DNA of 64,000 nt, from NCBI RefSeq assembly GCF_036855935.1, contig NZ_JASPFK010000002.1:55399-119398 (forward strand). Direction: 5' to 3'. This stretch comes from Sphingomonas sp. LR60. GTDB lineage: Bacteria > Pseudomonadota > Alphaproteobacteria > Sphingomonadales > Sphingomonadaceae. The translations under genes and the position numbers were made by a program. The notes under the pieces are model-generated. The model ran no database searches. It saw nothing but the letters and a program-made list of their open reading frames with translations, and was not told the origin of the DNA. Of this stretch, positions 27,651-38,011 are shown piece after piece. Each line of letters begins with the position of its first letter. Positions within the stretch are counted from its first letter, which is position 1.

Positions 27651-30041
27651 TCACCCGAAGATGATGTCGCTCACGACGATCTTGAGGTTGGTCTGGATCG
27701 AGAAGTCGGCGATGCCGTCGCCGTTCACGTCGCCTTCCAGATAGTTGAGGCCATCGATCCGTACCGTGTGCAGCTCGCCCGCGGTCTTGGTGAACGCACC
27801 GTCCCCGAGCCAGGTGAACGGATCGACCGCGCCGCCGGTCTTCGCATCCAGCTGGCTGAGGTCGATCTTGTCGACGCCGCGCGCGAAGTCGCGGATCGTG
27901 TCCTTCACGCCGAGGTTGACGAAGCGGAAGACGTCCGCGCCGGTGCCGCCGACATACAGGTTGTTGCCGGCCCCGCCGATCAGCACGTCGTTGCCGTCGC
28001 CGCCCAGCAACGTGTCGTTGCCCGCGCCGCCGAACAGCACGTCGTCGTCGACGACGCCTTCGAGGATGTCGTCGCCGTCGCCGCCGTACAGCGTGTCGCT
28101 GCCGCGCCCGCCGACCAGGCGATCGGCGCCGGTGCCGCCGTCGAGCAGGTCGTTGCCGTCATGCCCGTAGATGAGGTCGTCGCCCGCGCCGCCGAAGACC
28201 GTGTCGTCGCCGCCGTTGGCGTACAGGATGTCGTTGCCGGCATTGCCGGTCAGCGTGTCGGCGTTGTTCGAGCCGTAGAGCACGTCATTACCGGAGCCGC
28301 CCTCCAGCGCCTCGATGCTGACGAACTTGTCGCCCTTCGCATCGCCGACGCTGCCCGAATTCGACAGCAGCGACGCGGTGACGCCGGTGGTGGAGGTGCG
28401 ATAGCTGACGGTGTCGAACCCGCCGTTGCCGTTCAGCAGATCGGCGCCCGCGCCGCCGATCAGCGTATTCGCGCCATTGTCGCCGGTCAGCGTGTCGTTG
28501 CCGCGGCCACCCTCGATCCCCTCGAAATTGAGGTAGATGTCACCGCGCGCATCGCCGACGGTACCGCGCCCGGTGAGCAGCGAGACCGTGACCGCCGCGG
28601 TGGAATCGCGGTAGCTGACGATATCGATCCCTGCGCCGCCGTTGAGGCGGTTGGCGACGCTGTTGCCGATGATCGTGTCGTTGCCGCTGCCGCCGATCGC
28701 ATTCTCGATCGTCGCGCCATATGCGATGCCGACATTGTCGGTCAGTGCCAGGTTGCGCTGCCCGCTGATGAGCTGCGCATAGAGCGCGTCGTAGCTGGCG
28801 CGCGGGATCGGCGGATAGCCGAGCGCGGCGCGGTTGGCATTGACCTGCTCGAACGACAGCCGCTCGCGCACTTCCTCGATCGTCACGCCGCCGATGCTGC
28901 TGAGCGAGCCGGGGTTGAGGTTGATCTCCTGATTGGTGCGATAGCCCGAGGCATCGAGCGTGTCGTTGCCGCCGGCATCCCAGATCGTCACGATCGGCGC
29001 CTTGTTGACCGTGAAGTCGAACACCGTCTTGCCGGCGGTCGAGTTGAAGCCATAGACGGTGTCGCCGGTGCGCGTCGTGGTGTCGACGCCGTACATCTTC
29101 TGCACCGCCAGGATGTCGTGGATCATCGGCGTGCCACCATAGGCGAAGGCCATGGTGTTCCAGTCGATGTCACCCGCACCGATCGCGCCCGGGTTCCAGT
29201 ACGACATGATCGTGTAGTTGCGCGCGTCCTGGTAATATTCCGCACCATTGGCGTAATTGACCGCGAAGCCGGGGCCGAAATTGTAATTGCCCGGGTGCGA
29301 CAGGCCGATCGCATGGCCGATCTCGTGCGTCAGCGTGTTGAGGCCGTAGCCGCCGGGGGTCAGCTGGAAATTGCTCGCCTGGCTGGCCGATACCCAGACG
29401 TCGCCGACGATCCGCTCGGCATCGCCGTTGACGACGGGGTCATCCGACACGGTGCCGAACGGCAGCCGCGCATAGGCCTGCGTGTCCGGCGCGCTCGCCA
29501 GATTGCCGAAGTTGATGTCGGCCTGGTACGCATTGACCTCGCGGAACGAGATGTCGACGACATCGTCCCAGAAGCTGATCGCGAGCCGCGCGGCGTCGCG
29601 CTGCGCGCCGTTGAAGGCGGCGAAGTTGAAATATTCGTCGAGATATTCGACGTTGCCTTCATAGCGATACGAATAGCCGCTCGCCGCGAGCTGCTCCTGC
29701 GAGAAATGGAAGCCGAACGTCACCTCGCGCAGGTTGCTGTCGCCCTGCCGCGCCGGATCCGGCCCGCCGATCCAGCTCGCGCCCGAGCGGTTGAGATAAT
29801 CGGCGATCTGGTCCGCCGACCAGATCGGCTTGCCGTTCGCGGCGGTGGTGCCGGCGAGATAATCGACCGATCCCTGCTCGGCGCTCAGCTTCAGCCCCGA
29901 CAGCGGATCGACGAAGCCGACGTCCTTCTGCACGCCGCCGGTGCACGCCGGGCAGGTGCAGGCGACGTCCTTGAGCACGCTGTTCTGGTGCTCGCTGTGC
30001 TGGATCAATTGCTCGATCTCGGCGGTGTTTCCGATCGCCAT
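27651..30041 (-). CDS. serralysin-type (M10) secreted metalloprotease with RTX repeats
   Basis: 796 residues, no Sec signal peptide. The zinc site HEIGHAIGLSHP is at residues 239-250, and the Met-turn is Met279 in IMSYWNPG, both diagnostic of metzincin serralysins. From about residue 440 there are many calcium-binding RTX nonapeptides (GGAGNDTLLGGDGNDVL and relatives), and the C-terminus (about 60 residues) would be the type I secretion signal. Residues 27-37 contain CTCPACTGGVQ, an unusual Cys-rich N-terminal segment that may be part of the propeptide. No type I transporter is in the window. It is followed by a strong terminator and preceded, 60 bases upstream, by a small exported protein. 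Confidence 0.95.
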   Translation of the reverse strand: MAIGNTAEIEQLIQHSEHQNSVLKDVACTCPACTGGVQKDVGFVDPLSGLKLSAEQGSVDYLAGTTAANGKPIWSADQIADYLNRSGASWIGGPDPARQGDSNLREVTFGFHFSQEQLAASGYSYRYEGNVEYLDEYFNFAAFNGAQRDAARLAISFWDDVVDISFREVNAYQADINFGNLASAPDTQAYARLPFGTVSDDPVVNGDAERIVGDVWVSASQASNFQLTPGGYGLNTLTHEIGHAIGLSHPGNYNFGPGFAVNYANGAEYYQDARNYTIMSYWNPGAIGAGDIDWNTMAFAYGGTPMIHDILAVQKMYGVDTTTRTGDTVYGFNSTAGKTVFDFTVNKAPIVTIWDAGGNDTLDASGYRTNQEINLNPGSLSSIGGVTIEEVRERLSFEQVNANRAALGYPPIPRASYDALYAQLISGQRNLALTDNVGIAYGATIENAIGGSGNDTIIGNSVANRLNGGAGIDIVSYRDSTAAVTVSLLTGRGTVGDARGDIYLNFEGIEGGRGNDTLTGDNGANTLIGGAGADLLNGNGGFDTVSYRTSTTGVTASLLSNSGSVGDAKGDKFVSIEALEGGSGNDVLYGSNNADTLTGNAGNDILYANGGDDTVFGGAGDDLIYGHDGNDLLDGGTGADRLVGGRGSDTLYGGDGDDILEGVVDDDVLFGGAGNDTLLGGDGNDVLIGGAGNNLYVGGTGADVFRFVNLGVKDTIRDFARGVDKIDLSQLDAKTGGAVDPFTWLGDGAFTKTAGELHTVRIDGLNYLEGDVNGDGIADFSIQTNLKIVVSDIIFG

Positions 30042-30101
30042 GGCTTCGATTCCCCTCTTTTCATTCTCAACGGTGATGATCTGGTGGTGTCGCGCGCCGC
30101 G

Positions 30102-30680
30102 CTACGATCGCGGCGGCGCGCCGGGCAGCGTTCGCCCGCGGCGGACCGCGCCGGCCTGCCACGGCAGCGTATCGGCGAGCAGCGCGACGACCGCGCGGTC
30201 GAGCGCCGCGGCATCCCCGGCCGCGACGATGCGCGGCGCGGCGGCGAAGAACTGGCCGGCGTCGGTGCTGTTGCGGAACGGGCGGAGCGTCAGCGCGATC
30301 GCGTCCGTGCCGTTCACGGGCGCGACGGTCGCCTGCACCAGCAAGGTCACGCGCCCGGCCGCGAGCGCTGCGCCGCCCAGCGGGGTGGCGGCGACGGGCA
30401 CCGGCGCGCCCTTCGCCGCCTGCTTCGTGAACGCCGCGCACAGCCGGTCGTGGAGCGCGCCGCTATCGATCCCGCGCGGGGTATGGACGAGGCAGGTGAC
30501 GCCGAGCGCGGTCATGTCCTGCCAGATCGCCGCCGGGCTGGCGGGGGCAGGCGCAGGCGCGGTGCCTGGCCGATCGGGGGCGGCGGGCTGGTCGGGGATA
30601 CGGGCGCCGGCGTCGACCGCGAGCAACGCCAGCGACGACGCCGCTGCGATCCCTGCCCCCGACCGATATCCTGCCGCCAC
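30102..30680 (-). CDS. exported protein of unknown function upstream of the metalloprotease
   Basis: 192 residues with an N-terminal hydrophobic segment (GAGIAAASSLALLAVDA) and an Ala/Pro-rich linker, then a compact domain with WQDMTALGVTCLVHTPRGID, CAAFTKQAAKGAPVPV and VTLLVQATVAPVNGTDAIAL. Two cysteines could form a disulfide. It is transcribed toward the RTX metalloprotease, 60 bases away, which invites comparison with serralysin inhibitors, but the classic Inh beta-barrel motifs are not visible. Function unknown. Confidence 0.7.
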   Translation of the reverse strand: MAAGYRSGAGIAAASSLALLAVDAGARIPDQPAAPDRPGTAPAPAPASPAAIWQDMTALGVTCLVHTPRGIDSGALHDRLCAAFTKQAAKGAPVPVAATPLGGAALAAGRVTLLVQATVAPVNGTDAIALTLRPFRNSTDAGQFFAAAPRIVAAGDAAALDRAVVALLADTLPWQAGAVRRGRTLPGAPPRS

Positions 30681-30916
30681 TCCCGTCTCCTCCGAGGAAG
30701 TTTCGTCGGAGACTGTCTTGTCAGTGAGTTAGCGTCAATGGGGATTTAACTAAGATGTCATCGATAGATCATTTTCCCGACAACTGGTTCTTTGCCGCCA
30801 CGGATCACCTGCAGAGCCAGTTTGATGAAACGGAGATGGAATGATCTGGACGAAATTTGACGCACCCCTAGACAAAGGGCGTGCGTCGGGGGTCGTGCGC
30901 ACGGGGGAAGATGATA
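30681..30916. promoter_or_regulatory. divergent promoter region (exported protein / autotransporter)
   Basis: 236 bases, AT-richer in the middle (30730-30790). It must carry the autotransporter promoter; a GGGGGAAG Shine-Dalgarno at 30903-30910 supports the ATG at 30917. No operator was recognised. Confidence 0.45.
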
Positions 30917-33900
30917 ATGGCAGGTCAGCGTTCGGTGCAGTTGCGCCGGTGGTCGCTCGCGCTCGGTTCGAGCATCGCGGCGATGGGGTTCGCGTCAACA
31001 GCGCAGGCGCAATGTTCACCCGATCCGACTGTTGCCAGCAGCACGACCACCTGCACCGGAACCGATGCCAACGGACTTGCCGTCACCAGCGACAACACCC
31101 GCGTCATCGTCTCGCAGAATGCGACCGTCACAGCCGGGTCCGCCGCAGCAGCGATCTCCACGACGGGCTGGGCGACCAGAATCTCCGTCGACGGGATCGT
31201 CGACGGCGCCGGCAAGACCGGCATCCTCGTCACCAACAACCCCGCTTATTACGGGCGGTGCCCCGATGATCCCTATGCCGGCGCATCGGTTCCGATCACC
31301 TATTGCCCGCCGGGCAGCTTTCAGATGGTCTATCCGTCCAGCTCGGCGACGATCGAGATCGCGGCCGGTGCGACCGTCACCGGGACGCAGGCATTGCTGC
31401 TACAGCGCAATTCCGCGAACCGGAGCGGAGCGGTAAGCGCGAACCTGTTCAATGCGGGCACGATGACCGGCACCGCGGGTCCCGCGATCGTGGTCGATAC
31501 CGGCAACAGCTTCTATTCGGTTGCCGTCTCCAATCTGGCGACCGGTACGATCGCGGGCGTTCGCGGCGCGATCGAGCAAGTCACCAACGCCGGCGCCATC
31601 ACCGCAAGCAACGGCGTGGCGATCAGGACGACGGCACAGCGCGCGTTGTTCACCAATACCGGCCAGATCACTGCGACGGGCGGCAGCGCGATCGACGTCG
31701 ATGGCACGCTGGTACTGACAAACAGCGGAACGATTTCGGGCGCGGTGACCGCGCGCGGCGGCACCAACACGCTGGGCAGCTTGATCGATACCCTGTCCGG
31801 CACCCTTGACGGCAATCTGACGCTGGGTTCGGGCGACGACGTCCTCCTCGCCCGCTATGACAACGGCCGGCTGGTGACCGGGATCACCGGCACGATCGAT
31901 GGCGGCGCCGGGATCGATACGCTCCGCACCCGCTTCACCGGCGACGCGACCCTCGGCACCGTCGTGCTGCCGACCGGCTTCGAACGATTAGGCCTGGTCA
32001 CCTCGACCGGCGGTACGGTGACGCTGAACAGCACGTTCGGCGGCATCTCGGGCTTGCTGCAGATCGGGGGTGGCGGCACCGTCGTCAACGACGGTACGCT
32101 GCGTGGCAGCGCGCCGATCGTGTCGGACACGTTCGACGGCAACGGTTCGGTCGCGTTCGTGAACGCCGGAACGATCGACGCGACCGGCGGCGACATCGCC
32201 GCCTACGCGGTAACGTTGAACTGGGCGCGCACGTTCGACAATTCGGGCACGGTCACCTCGGCGGTCAACGGCGTGTCGCAGAACAGCGGCACGTTCAATA
32301 ACAGCGGCACGATCACCGCAGCCGGCACCGCGGTCAATTTCTCGGGCGGCCGCTTCACCAACGACAATGCGATCACCTCGACCGCAGGGATCGGTGCGAG
32401 CGTTTCCTCCTATACCGGCGCCGTCACCAACAACGGCACCATCACCGGCGTCACGGCCGGCGTTCGGCTGTACAGCAACCTGACGAACACCGGTACGATC
32501 ATCGGCACGAACGCCGGCTTGATCCTGGGCTCCGGCGGCACGCTCGACAATCGCGCCGGCGCGATCGTCCGCGGCGATATCGTCCCGCAGGTGCAGCAGT
32601 TCTTCAAGGTCAGCAACGCGACCGTTATCAACGCCGGCACGATCGACGGCAACGTCCGCTTCGACGGATCGAGCGACTTCAGCTATTCGAACAATCGCTA
32701 TTTCGCGGTCGCCGGCGGCGTGCTGAACGGCAATCTGACGCTGGGCAGCGGCAACACGCTGATCACCGAATATGCCAACACCGGCTCCGGCCAGTTCGCC
32801 GGGATCACCGGCACCGTCACCGCGACCGATGCCGCCCTGCTCTACCGCGTGCGCAACAACACCAGCATCGCCAGTGCGTCGATCGCCGGCTTCTCCTCGA
32901 TCGGCTACGACCTGTACGACGATGTCGCGCTCACGCTGACCGGCGCGACCGCGCCGGTGGCGCTGGCCGGAACCGGTATCGTCGACGTGACCGGCGACAT
33001 CGCTGCGACCACGCGCAGCGCGATCCTGGTCACGAGCCTGACGTCCGACCCGGGCGATACTGCCGCAACGCCCACGAACAAGCTCACGGTCACCAGCCGC
33101 GGCGCATTGACGCTGGACTATACCACCACCAGCAGCGCATTCAGCGCGGTCTCGGTAGGCGACGGCACCACCTTCACCAACGTAGGAACGATCACGGTCC
33201 GCAACCTGAGCGGCAACACGTTCAACCGGCCTTATGCCATTTCCGCCACGACGATCGTGAACGACGGCACGATCACCCTGGACGGCGCGACCGGGATCGG
33301 AGCGCTCGACGTCACCAACCGCGGCACGATCGCCCAGGTCGTCGGCGGGGCGGCGAGCCGTGGCCTCTACACCTGGAGCAGCGCCCTGCGGCTTACCAAC
33401 AGCGGCACGATCGACGTCGGCGGCGATGCGGTGGTCGGCGGTTATGGCATGAACGTCGACAACAGCGGGCGGATCGCCAGCAGCGAAGGCCTCGCGATCG
33501 GCGTCGAAACGTATGGAAGCGCGACGATCGTCAACCGCGCCGGCGCGACGATCGCCGGTAACGGCGACGCGATCCGCGTCAGTGGCGGCACGCTCGACAA
33601 TGCCGGCACGATCACCGGCAACGTCAACCTGGGCTATAGCTGGAGCGGGCTGTCGTACAACGGAGCCGTCTACACCGCACGGGGCGGAACGATCACCGGC
33701 AACCTGCTGTTCGGCGACGGTGACGACACGCTGGTCGCCTATGACGACGTCATCGGAGTGAGCGGTACGATCGACGGCGGTGCTGGCACCAACACCTATG
33801 TCCATGCCCGTACCGCCAGTGGTACCGTGACGCTGGGTGGCGCCTTGCCGACACGCTTCACTGTCGAAGGCGTGCGCGCGGGGAACGCCGATACGCAAGT

Positions 33901-36900
33901 GACGATCGCGGCCACAGCCCCCGTGACGACCGCGGTGAGCCTGTCGGGCGCCGGCAGCGTCATCAACACCGCGACGATCAGCGGATCGGTGCTGACCGAC
34001 AACAATCCATGGGGTTACGGGACGGTGGCCGGCGCGCCGATCCTGGCGTCCTTCACCAACCAGGGGCAGGTGAACGGCGGCTTTAGCGGCAGCGTCGCCC
34101 GCTTCGTCAACGCCGCGACCGGCACCCTGACGGCCCAGGGTTCCATGGGAGCGGCGGTGCGGATCTCGCAGGCCGATGCGATCGACTTCACCAATGCCGG
34201 GACGATCGACCTTGGCAGCGGCGATGCCGGGGTGCTTCTATATTCCGACAGCGCCGTGACCGCCGTCAACGATGGTACGATCGTCGGCAGGCTGGCCTCG
34301 TCCGTGCAGAACCGTACCGATGTGGTCGCCACCCAGCCGATGACGGTATCGTTGATCAACCGCGGAACGATCAGCAGCAACGGCGGCAATACCGCGGTCG
34401 AGCTGGACGCGATCGACGATGCCGGCGGAGCGTCGTCGATCGCGCTCGACAATCGCGGCACGATCGCGACGACCGGAAAGGGCGGCAACGCCGTCTATCT
34501 CGAGACCTATGGCGCTAATGGCAACGGGGCAACGTCGGGCGGCACCCGGCAAGTCACCGTCACCAACAGCGGCACGATCCGCGCCAATGACGGCGGCGAG
34601 CAAGCGACTTACACCTATCCGGTCTTCGATCCGAACACCGGCCAGTTCAAGAACGAGACGTACACCTATTTCAACATCGCAACCGCATTGACGGCGACTG
34701 CGGACGCCGGGCATCCGATCACCCTCGTCAACACCGCGACCGGCACGATCGAGGCGAAGGGCGACCTGTCGACCGCCATCATGGCTTATGGCCGGCTCGA
34801 TCTTACCAACGCAGGTACGATCGCGGGCACGAACGGCTACACGGCTTATGGCGAACCCAACCCCGGCGCGATCGGCAGCGTCGATTATGACGACCGCATC
34901 GTCAACACCGGCACGATCATCGGCTCCATCGCGACCGGTGCCGGTGCCGATCGCGTCGAGAATTACGGCACGATCACCGGCGACGTGTTCCTGGGCGACG
35001 GCGACGACACGTTCCTGCATCGCACGTCGGCGACGCTGACCGGCACCGTCGACGGCGGCAACGGCATCGACAGCCTGATCGTCGACGCAACCGGGGGCGG
35101 CACGGTGCGCGCCAGCCAGTTCATCAACTTCGAGCGCTTCAGCCAGATCGGCAACGGTGCGGTCGATTATGTCGGCGCGTTCAGCACCGCGACGATCGGC
35201 GTCAGCGGCGGCACGATCACGGTCGCCGCGGGCGAGACGCTGAGCAGCGCCGGCGCGATCACGATCACCGGCAGCGACGGCGCTGAGACGATCGACAATG
35301 CCGGAACGATCGCCGGGTCGGTCGACCTCGGCGCGGGGAACGACACCTATGTCGATCGCGCGGGCAGCCGCGTCCTCGGCACGCTCGACGGCGGCGCAGG
35401 GATCGACACCTATCGCGTCGCCTTGTCGGGCGATCGCAGCGGGATCGGCGCGCGCACCGGCTTCGAGCAGCTCGCGGTCACCGGCACCGGCACCGGCACG
35501 CTGGCGCTGACGCTCGACCAAAGCTTCGACAATGTCGCGCTGGCGGGCACCGGGCTGGCGCTGACGCTGAACGGCAACACCGTCGGCACGGTAACCGGCA
35601 GCGACGCGGCGGAGACGTTCAGCGCCGATGGCGATGTCGCGCGCGTCGCACTGGGCGGCGGCAACGACACGCTGGCGCTCGGCACCGCGACCGCGGCGGG
35701 CAGCTATGACGGCGGTGCGGGTAACAACACGCTGCGCTTCACCGCCGCTGCGCCGGTGACGCTCGCGGGCAGCGCGCGCGGGTTCGAGACGATCGCACTG
35801 GCCGGCAATGCGCTGACCGTCACCGGCACACTGGGCACGGCAGGCGAGACCGCGACGCTGGGCGACGGCGCGCAAACGCTGACGCTCGCCAATGGCGGAA
35901 CGATCGCCGGGACGATCGACCTCGGCGCGGGGAACGACCGCTTCAACCTCGCTCCCGGCGGCACGCTGGCCGGCGTGATCGCGGGTGGCGATGGCAACGA
36001 TCTCGCCACCGTCACGCTGGCGGGCGACCGCACGCTGGCGGCGGCGCTGACCGGGTTCGAGACGCTGGCGAGCACCGGAGCCGGAACACTGACACTGACC
36101 GGCACGCAAAGCTATGGCCAGGTGCTGGCGGGCACCGACCTGGCGATCGCGAGCAATGGGTCGCTGACCACCGGAACGGTGCGGATGGGCGGCGGCAACG
36201 AGCGGCTGACGATCGCAGGCGGCTTCGCGGGCGCGGTCGACGGCGGCGCGGGCAACGACACGATCGCGGTGTCGGGCGGCAATGCCAGCGCGCCGGTCGC
36301 CTTCACCAACGTCAGCAACGTCGAGGCGTTCGGGATGAGCGCGGGCTTTGCGACCGTCTCGGGCACGGCCGCGCTCGGCACCGTGACGCTGAGCGGCGGA
36401 CGGCTCGTCGGGCTCGCCAATTCGACGCTCAGCGCGAGCCGCTTCGACGTCGGCGCGGGCGCGACCTTCGGCTCGGCGGGCACCGTCAACGGCAACGTCA
36501 ATGTCGCGGGCATCCTCAGCCCGGGTGCGTCGCCGGGGGTGATGACCGTCAACGGCAACGTCGCGCTCGCCAGCGGGTCGCGCGCGCTGTTCGAGCTGAC
36601 CCCGACGATCTCCGACAAACTGGTCGTCAACGGCGCGCTGTCGATCGCCAGCGGCACCACGCTGGAGATCGTGCCGGTCGGCACGTTGCGCGCCGGCACC
36701 AGCTACGACCTGATCACCGCCAGCGGCGGGATCACCGGCGGCTTCACGACCGTGTCGAAGCCGGCATCGCTGTTCGGGGTGATCGTCCAGCGCGCCGACC
36801 GCATCCAGTTGCTTGGTCAATTCCTGACCGACGCGCGCTTCTCGCCGCAGGTGGCGCGCAGCATCGCTTATGCCAATGCGACCTTGGCGGTGCAGCCGGC

Positions 36901-37909
36901 GACGAGCACGCTGTTCGACAGCCTGCCTGCTTTGGTCGAGGCATCGGGCGCGTCGAACGCGCGTGGCTTCGCACAGCTGACGCCGGAAGCCTATGCCTCG
37001 GCGACGCAGCTCGGCGTCGACCATGCGCTGTCGCTGACCCAGGTGGCGCGCGGCACCGGCTTCGCGACCGATCGCGAGGACGCAGGCGCGTTCACCTTCG
37101 CGCAGACCATCGGCCAGTGGCACACGCTGCAGGGCGATGCCGCGCAAGGCAGCAACGCCGCGCGTGCGCAGAGCTACGGCTTCCTCGGCGGGATCGGCTA
37201 TGGCGACCGGACGTGGATGGTCGGCGCTTTCGCGGGCTATCTTAACGGGCGGCAGCAGATCGGCGCACTGGGCGCACGCACCCGCGCCGATGGCGCGGTG
37301 GGCGGCATCCACGCGCGCTATGGCGTGGACAGCGGCTGGGGCGTCAGCGCCTCGGTATTGTACGACGGCGGAACGGCGCGCACCGATCGCGCGCTGCCGG
37401 GCACGACCGCGGTGAGCGGGCGCTACGATCTGCACAGCTGGGTCAGCGATCTGGCGGCAAGCTACGGGCTCGACGCCGGTGATGGCTGGTCGCTGCGCCC
37501 GCGCGTCGGCGTGACCTATATCCGCACCACCCGCGCGGGCGTCGCGGAGGAGGGCCGCAGCCCGTTCGCGCTGCAGGTCGCGCGCGACCGGCATGTCGCG
37601 GGCTTTGCCGATGCCGGCGTGACGCTGGCGCGCAGCGAGGCGTCGGACGCACCGTTCCGGCCGTTCGTGACGCTCGGCGCGCGCTACCAGATCGAGGGGC
37701 AGCGCGCCGACGCACTGGCGGGCTATGCCGGGGGCGGGCTCGGGCTGACCGCGGTCGGCGCGGCGCGGACCGAATTGGTCGGCACCGCAGCCGGCGGGGT
37801 CGGCTATCGCCTGCCGAGCGGGCTCGACCTGTTCGCCTCCGCCTCGGCACAGACCGGGCGCGACGACCATCAGGAGACGATCAGCGCCGGCGTGCGGCTG
37901 CGCTTCTGA
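30917..37909 (+). CDS. giant type V autotransporter adhesin-like protein
   Basis: About 2330 residues. The signal peptide starts MAGQRSVQLRRWSLALGSSI and ends ASTAQAQ. The passenger, about 2000 residues, is a parallel beta-helix built from short repeats of the type N-x-GTI (NSGTI, NNGTITG, NAGTI, NRGTI) interspersed with GDGDDT/GAGIDT turns (LGDGDDTFLHR, DGGAGIDTY). The last 270-280 residues are an autotransporter beta-barrel (from about FTFAQTIGQWHTLQG to ISAGVRLRF with the terminal Phe). The ATG at 30917 is preferred over those at 30881 and 30911 because of its Shine-Dalgarno spacing. Probably cell-surface exposed and adhesive; no protease triad is evident. Confidence 0.95.
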   Translation: MAGQRSVQLRRWSLALGSSIAAMGFASTAQAQCSPDPTVASSTTTCTGTDANGLAVTSDNTRVIVSQNATVTAGSAAAAISTTGWATRISVDGIVDGAGKTGILVTNNPAYYGRCPDDPYAGASVPITYCPPGSFQMVYPSSSATIEIAAGATVTGTQALLLQRNSANRSGAVSANLFNAGTMTGTAGPAIVVDTGNSFYSVAVSNLATGTIAGVRGAIEQVTNAGAITASNGVAIRTTAQRALFTNTGQITATGGSAIDVDGTLVLTNSGTISGAVTARGGTNTLGSLIDTLSGTLDGNLTLGSGDDVLLARYDNGRLVTGITGTIDGGAGIDTLRTRFTGDATLGTVVLPTGFERLGLVTSTGGTVTLNSTFGGISGLLQIGGGGTVVNDGTLRGSAPIVSDTFDGNGSVAFVNAGTIDATGGDIAAYAVTLNWARTFDNSGTVTSAVNGVSQNSGTFNNSGTITAAGTAVNFSGGRFTNDNAITSTAGIGASVSSYTGAVTNNGTITGVTAGVRLYSNLTNTGTIIGTNAGLILGSGGTLDNRAGAIVRGDIVPQVQQFFKVSNATVINAGTIDGNVRFDGSSDFSYSNNRYFAVAGGVLNGNLTLGSGNTLITEYANTGSGQFAGITGTVTATDAALLYRVRNNTSIASASIAGFSSIGYDLYDDVALTLTGATAPVALAGTGIVDVTGDIAATTRSAILVTSLTSDPGDTAATPTNKLTVTSRGALTLDYTTTSSAFSAVSVGDGTTFTNVGTITVRNLSGNTFNRPYAISATTIVNDGTITLDGATGIGALDVTNRGTIAQVVGGAASRGLYTWSSALRLTNSGTIDVGGDAVVGGYGMNVDNSGRIASSEGLAIGVETYGSATIVNRAGATIAGNGDAIRVSGGTLDNAGTITGNVNLGYSWSGLSYNGAVYTARGGTITGNLLFGDGDDTLVAYDDVIGVSGTIDGGAGTNTYVHARTASGTVTLGGALPTRFTVEGVRAGNADTQVTIAATAPVTTAVSLSGAGSVINTATISGSVLTDNNPWGYGTVAGAPILASFTNQGQVNGGFSGSVARFVNAATGTLTAQGSMGAAVRISQADAIDFTNAGTIDLGSGDAGVLLYSDSAVTAVNDGTIVGRLASSVQNRTDVVATQPMTVSLINRGTISSNGGNTAVELDAIDDAGGASSIALDNRGTIATTGKGGNAVYLETYGANGNGATSGGTRQVTVTNSGTIRANDGGEQATYTYPVFDPNTGQFKNETYTYFNIATALTATADAGHPITLVNTATGTIEAKGDLSTAIMAYGRLDLTNAGTIAGTNGYTAYGEPNPGAIGSVDYDDRIVNTGTIIGSIATGAGADRVENYGTITGDVFLGDGDDTFLHRTSATLTGTVDGGNGIDSLIVDATGGGTVRASQFINFERFSQIGNGAVDYVGAFSTATIGVSGGTITVAAGETLSSAGAITITGSDGAETIDNAGTIAGSVDLGAGNDTYVDRAGSRVLGTLDGGAGIDTYRVALSGDRSGIGARTGFEQLAVTGTGTGTLALTLDQSFDNVALAGTGLALTLNGNTVGTVTGSDAAETFSADGDVARVALGGGNDTLALGTATAAGSYDGGAGNNTLRFTAAAPVTLAGSARGFETIALAGNALTVTGTLGTAGETATLGDGAQTLTLANGGTIAGTIDLGAGNDRFNLAPGGTLAGVIAGGDGNDLATVTLAGDRTLAAALTGFETLASTGAGTLTLTGTQSYGQVLAGTDLAIASNGSLTTGTVRMGGGNERLTIAGGFAGAVDGGAGNDTIAVSGGNASAPVAFTNVSNVEAFGMSAGFATVSGTAALGTVTLSGGRLVGLANSTLSASRFDVGAGATFGSAGTVNGNVNVAGILSPGASPGVMTVNGNVALASGSRALFELTPTISDKLVVNGALSIASGTTLEIVPVGTLRAGTSYDLITASGGITGGFTTVSKPASLFGVIVQRADRIQLLGQFLTDARFSPQVARSIAYANATLAVQPATSTLFDSLPALVEASGASNARGFAQLTPEAYASATQLGVDHALSLTQVARGTGFATDREDAGAFTFAQTIGQWHTLQGDAAQGSNAARAQSYGFLGGIGYGDRTWMVGAFAGYLNGRQQIGALGARTRADGAVGGIHARYGVDSGWGVSASVLYDGGTARTDRALPGTTAVSGRYDLHSWVSDLAASYGLDAGDGWSLRPRVGVTYIRTTRAGVAEEGRSPFALQVARDRHVAGFADAGVTLARSEASDAPFRPFVTLGARYQIEGQRADALAGYAGGGLGLTAVGAARTELVGTAAGGVGYRLPSGLDLFASASAQTGRDDHQETISAGVRLRF

Positions 37910-38011
37910 TCGTGACCCCGGGGGCGGCCGGTGCCGCCCCCGCCCCTCATGCATCCCTTCGTGGGCTGCGCCGTTCGTCCCCTCGATTCCATTCGAGAAA
38001 GGACGAGCATC

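Noticed and set aside
27543..30749. 1068-codon plus-strand open frame
   Set aside because: Antisense to the serralysin-type protease, which has clear zinc and RTX motifs; the terminator at 27567 also fits only the minus-strand gene.
30750..31019. 89-codon minus-strand frame in front of the autotransporter
   Set aside because: Overlaps the autotransporter start and signal peptide; no ribosome site or motif.
31988..33898. 636-codon open frame antisense to the autotransporter passenger
   Set aside because: Same reason: low-complexity mirror of the N-x-GTI repeats.
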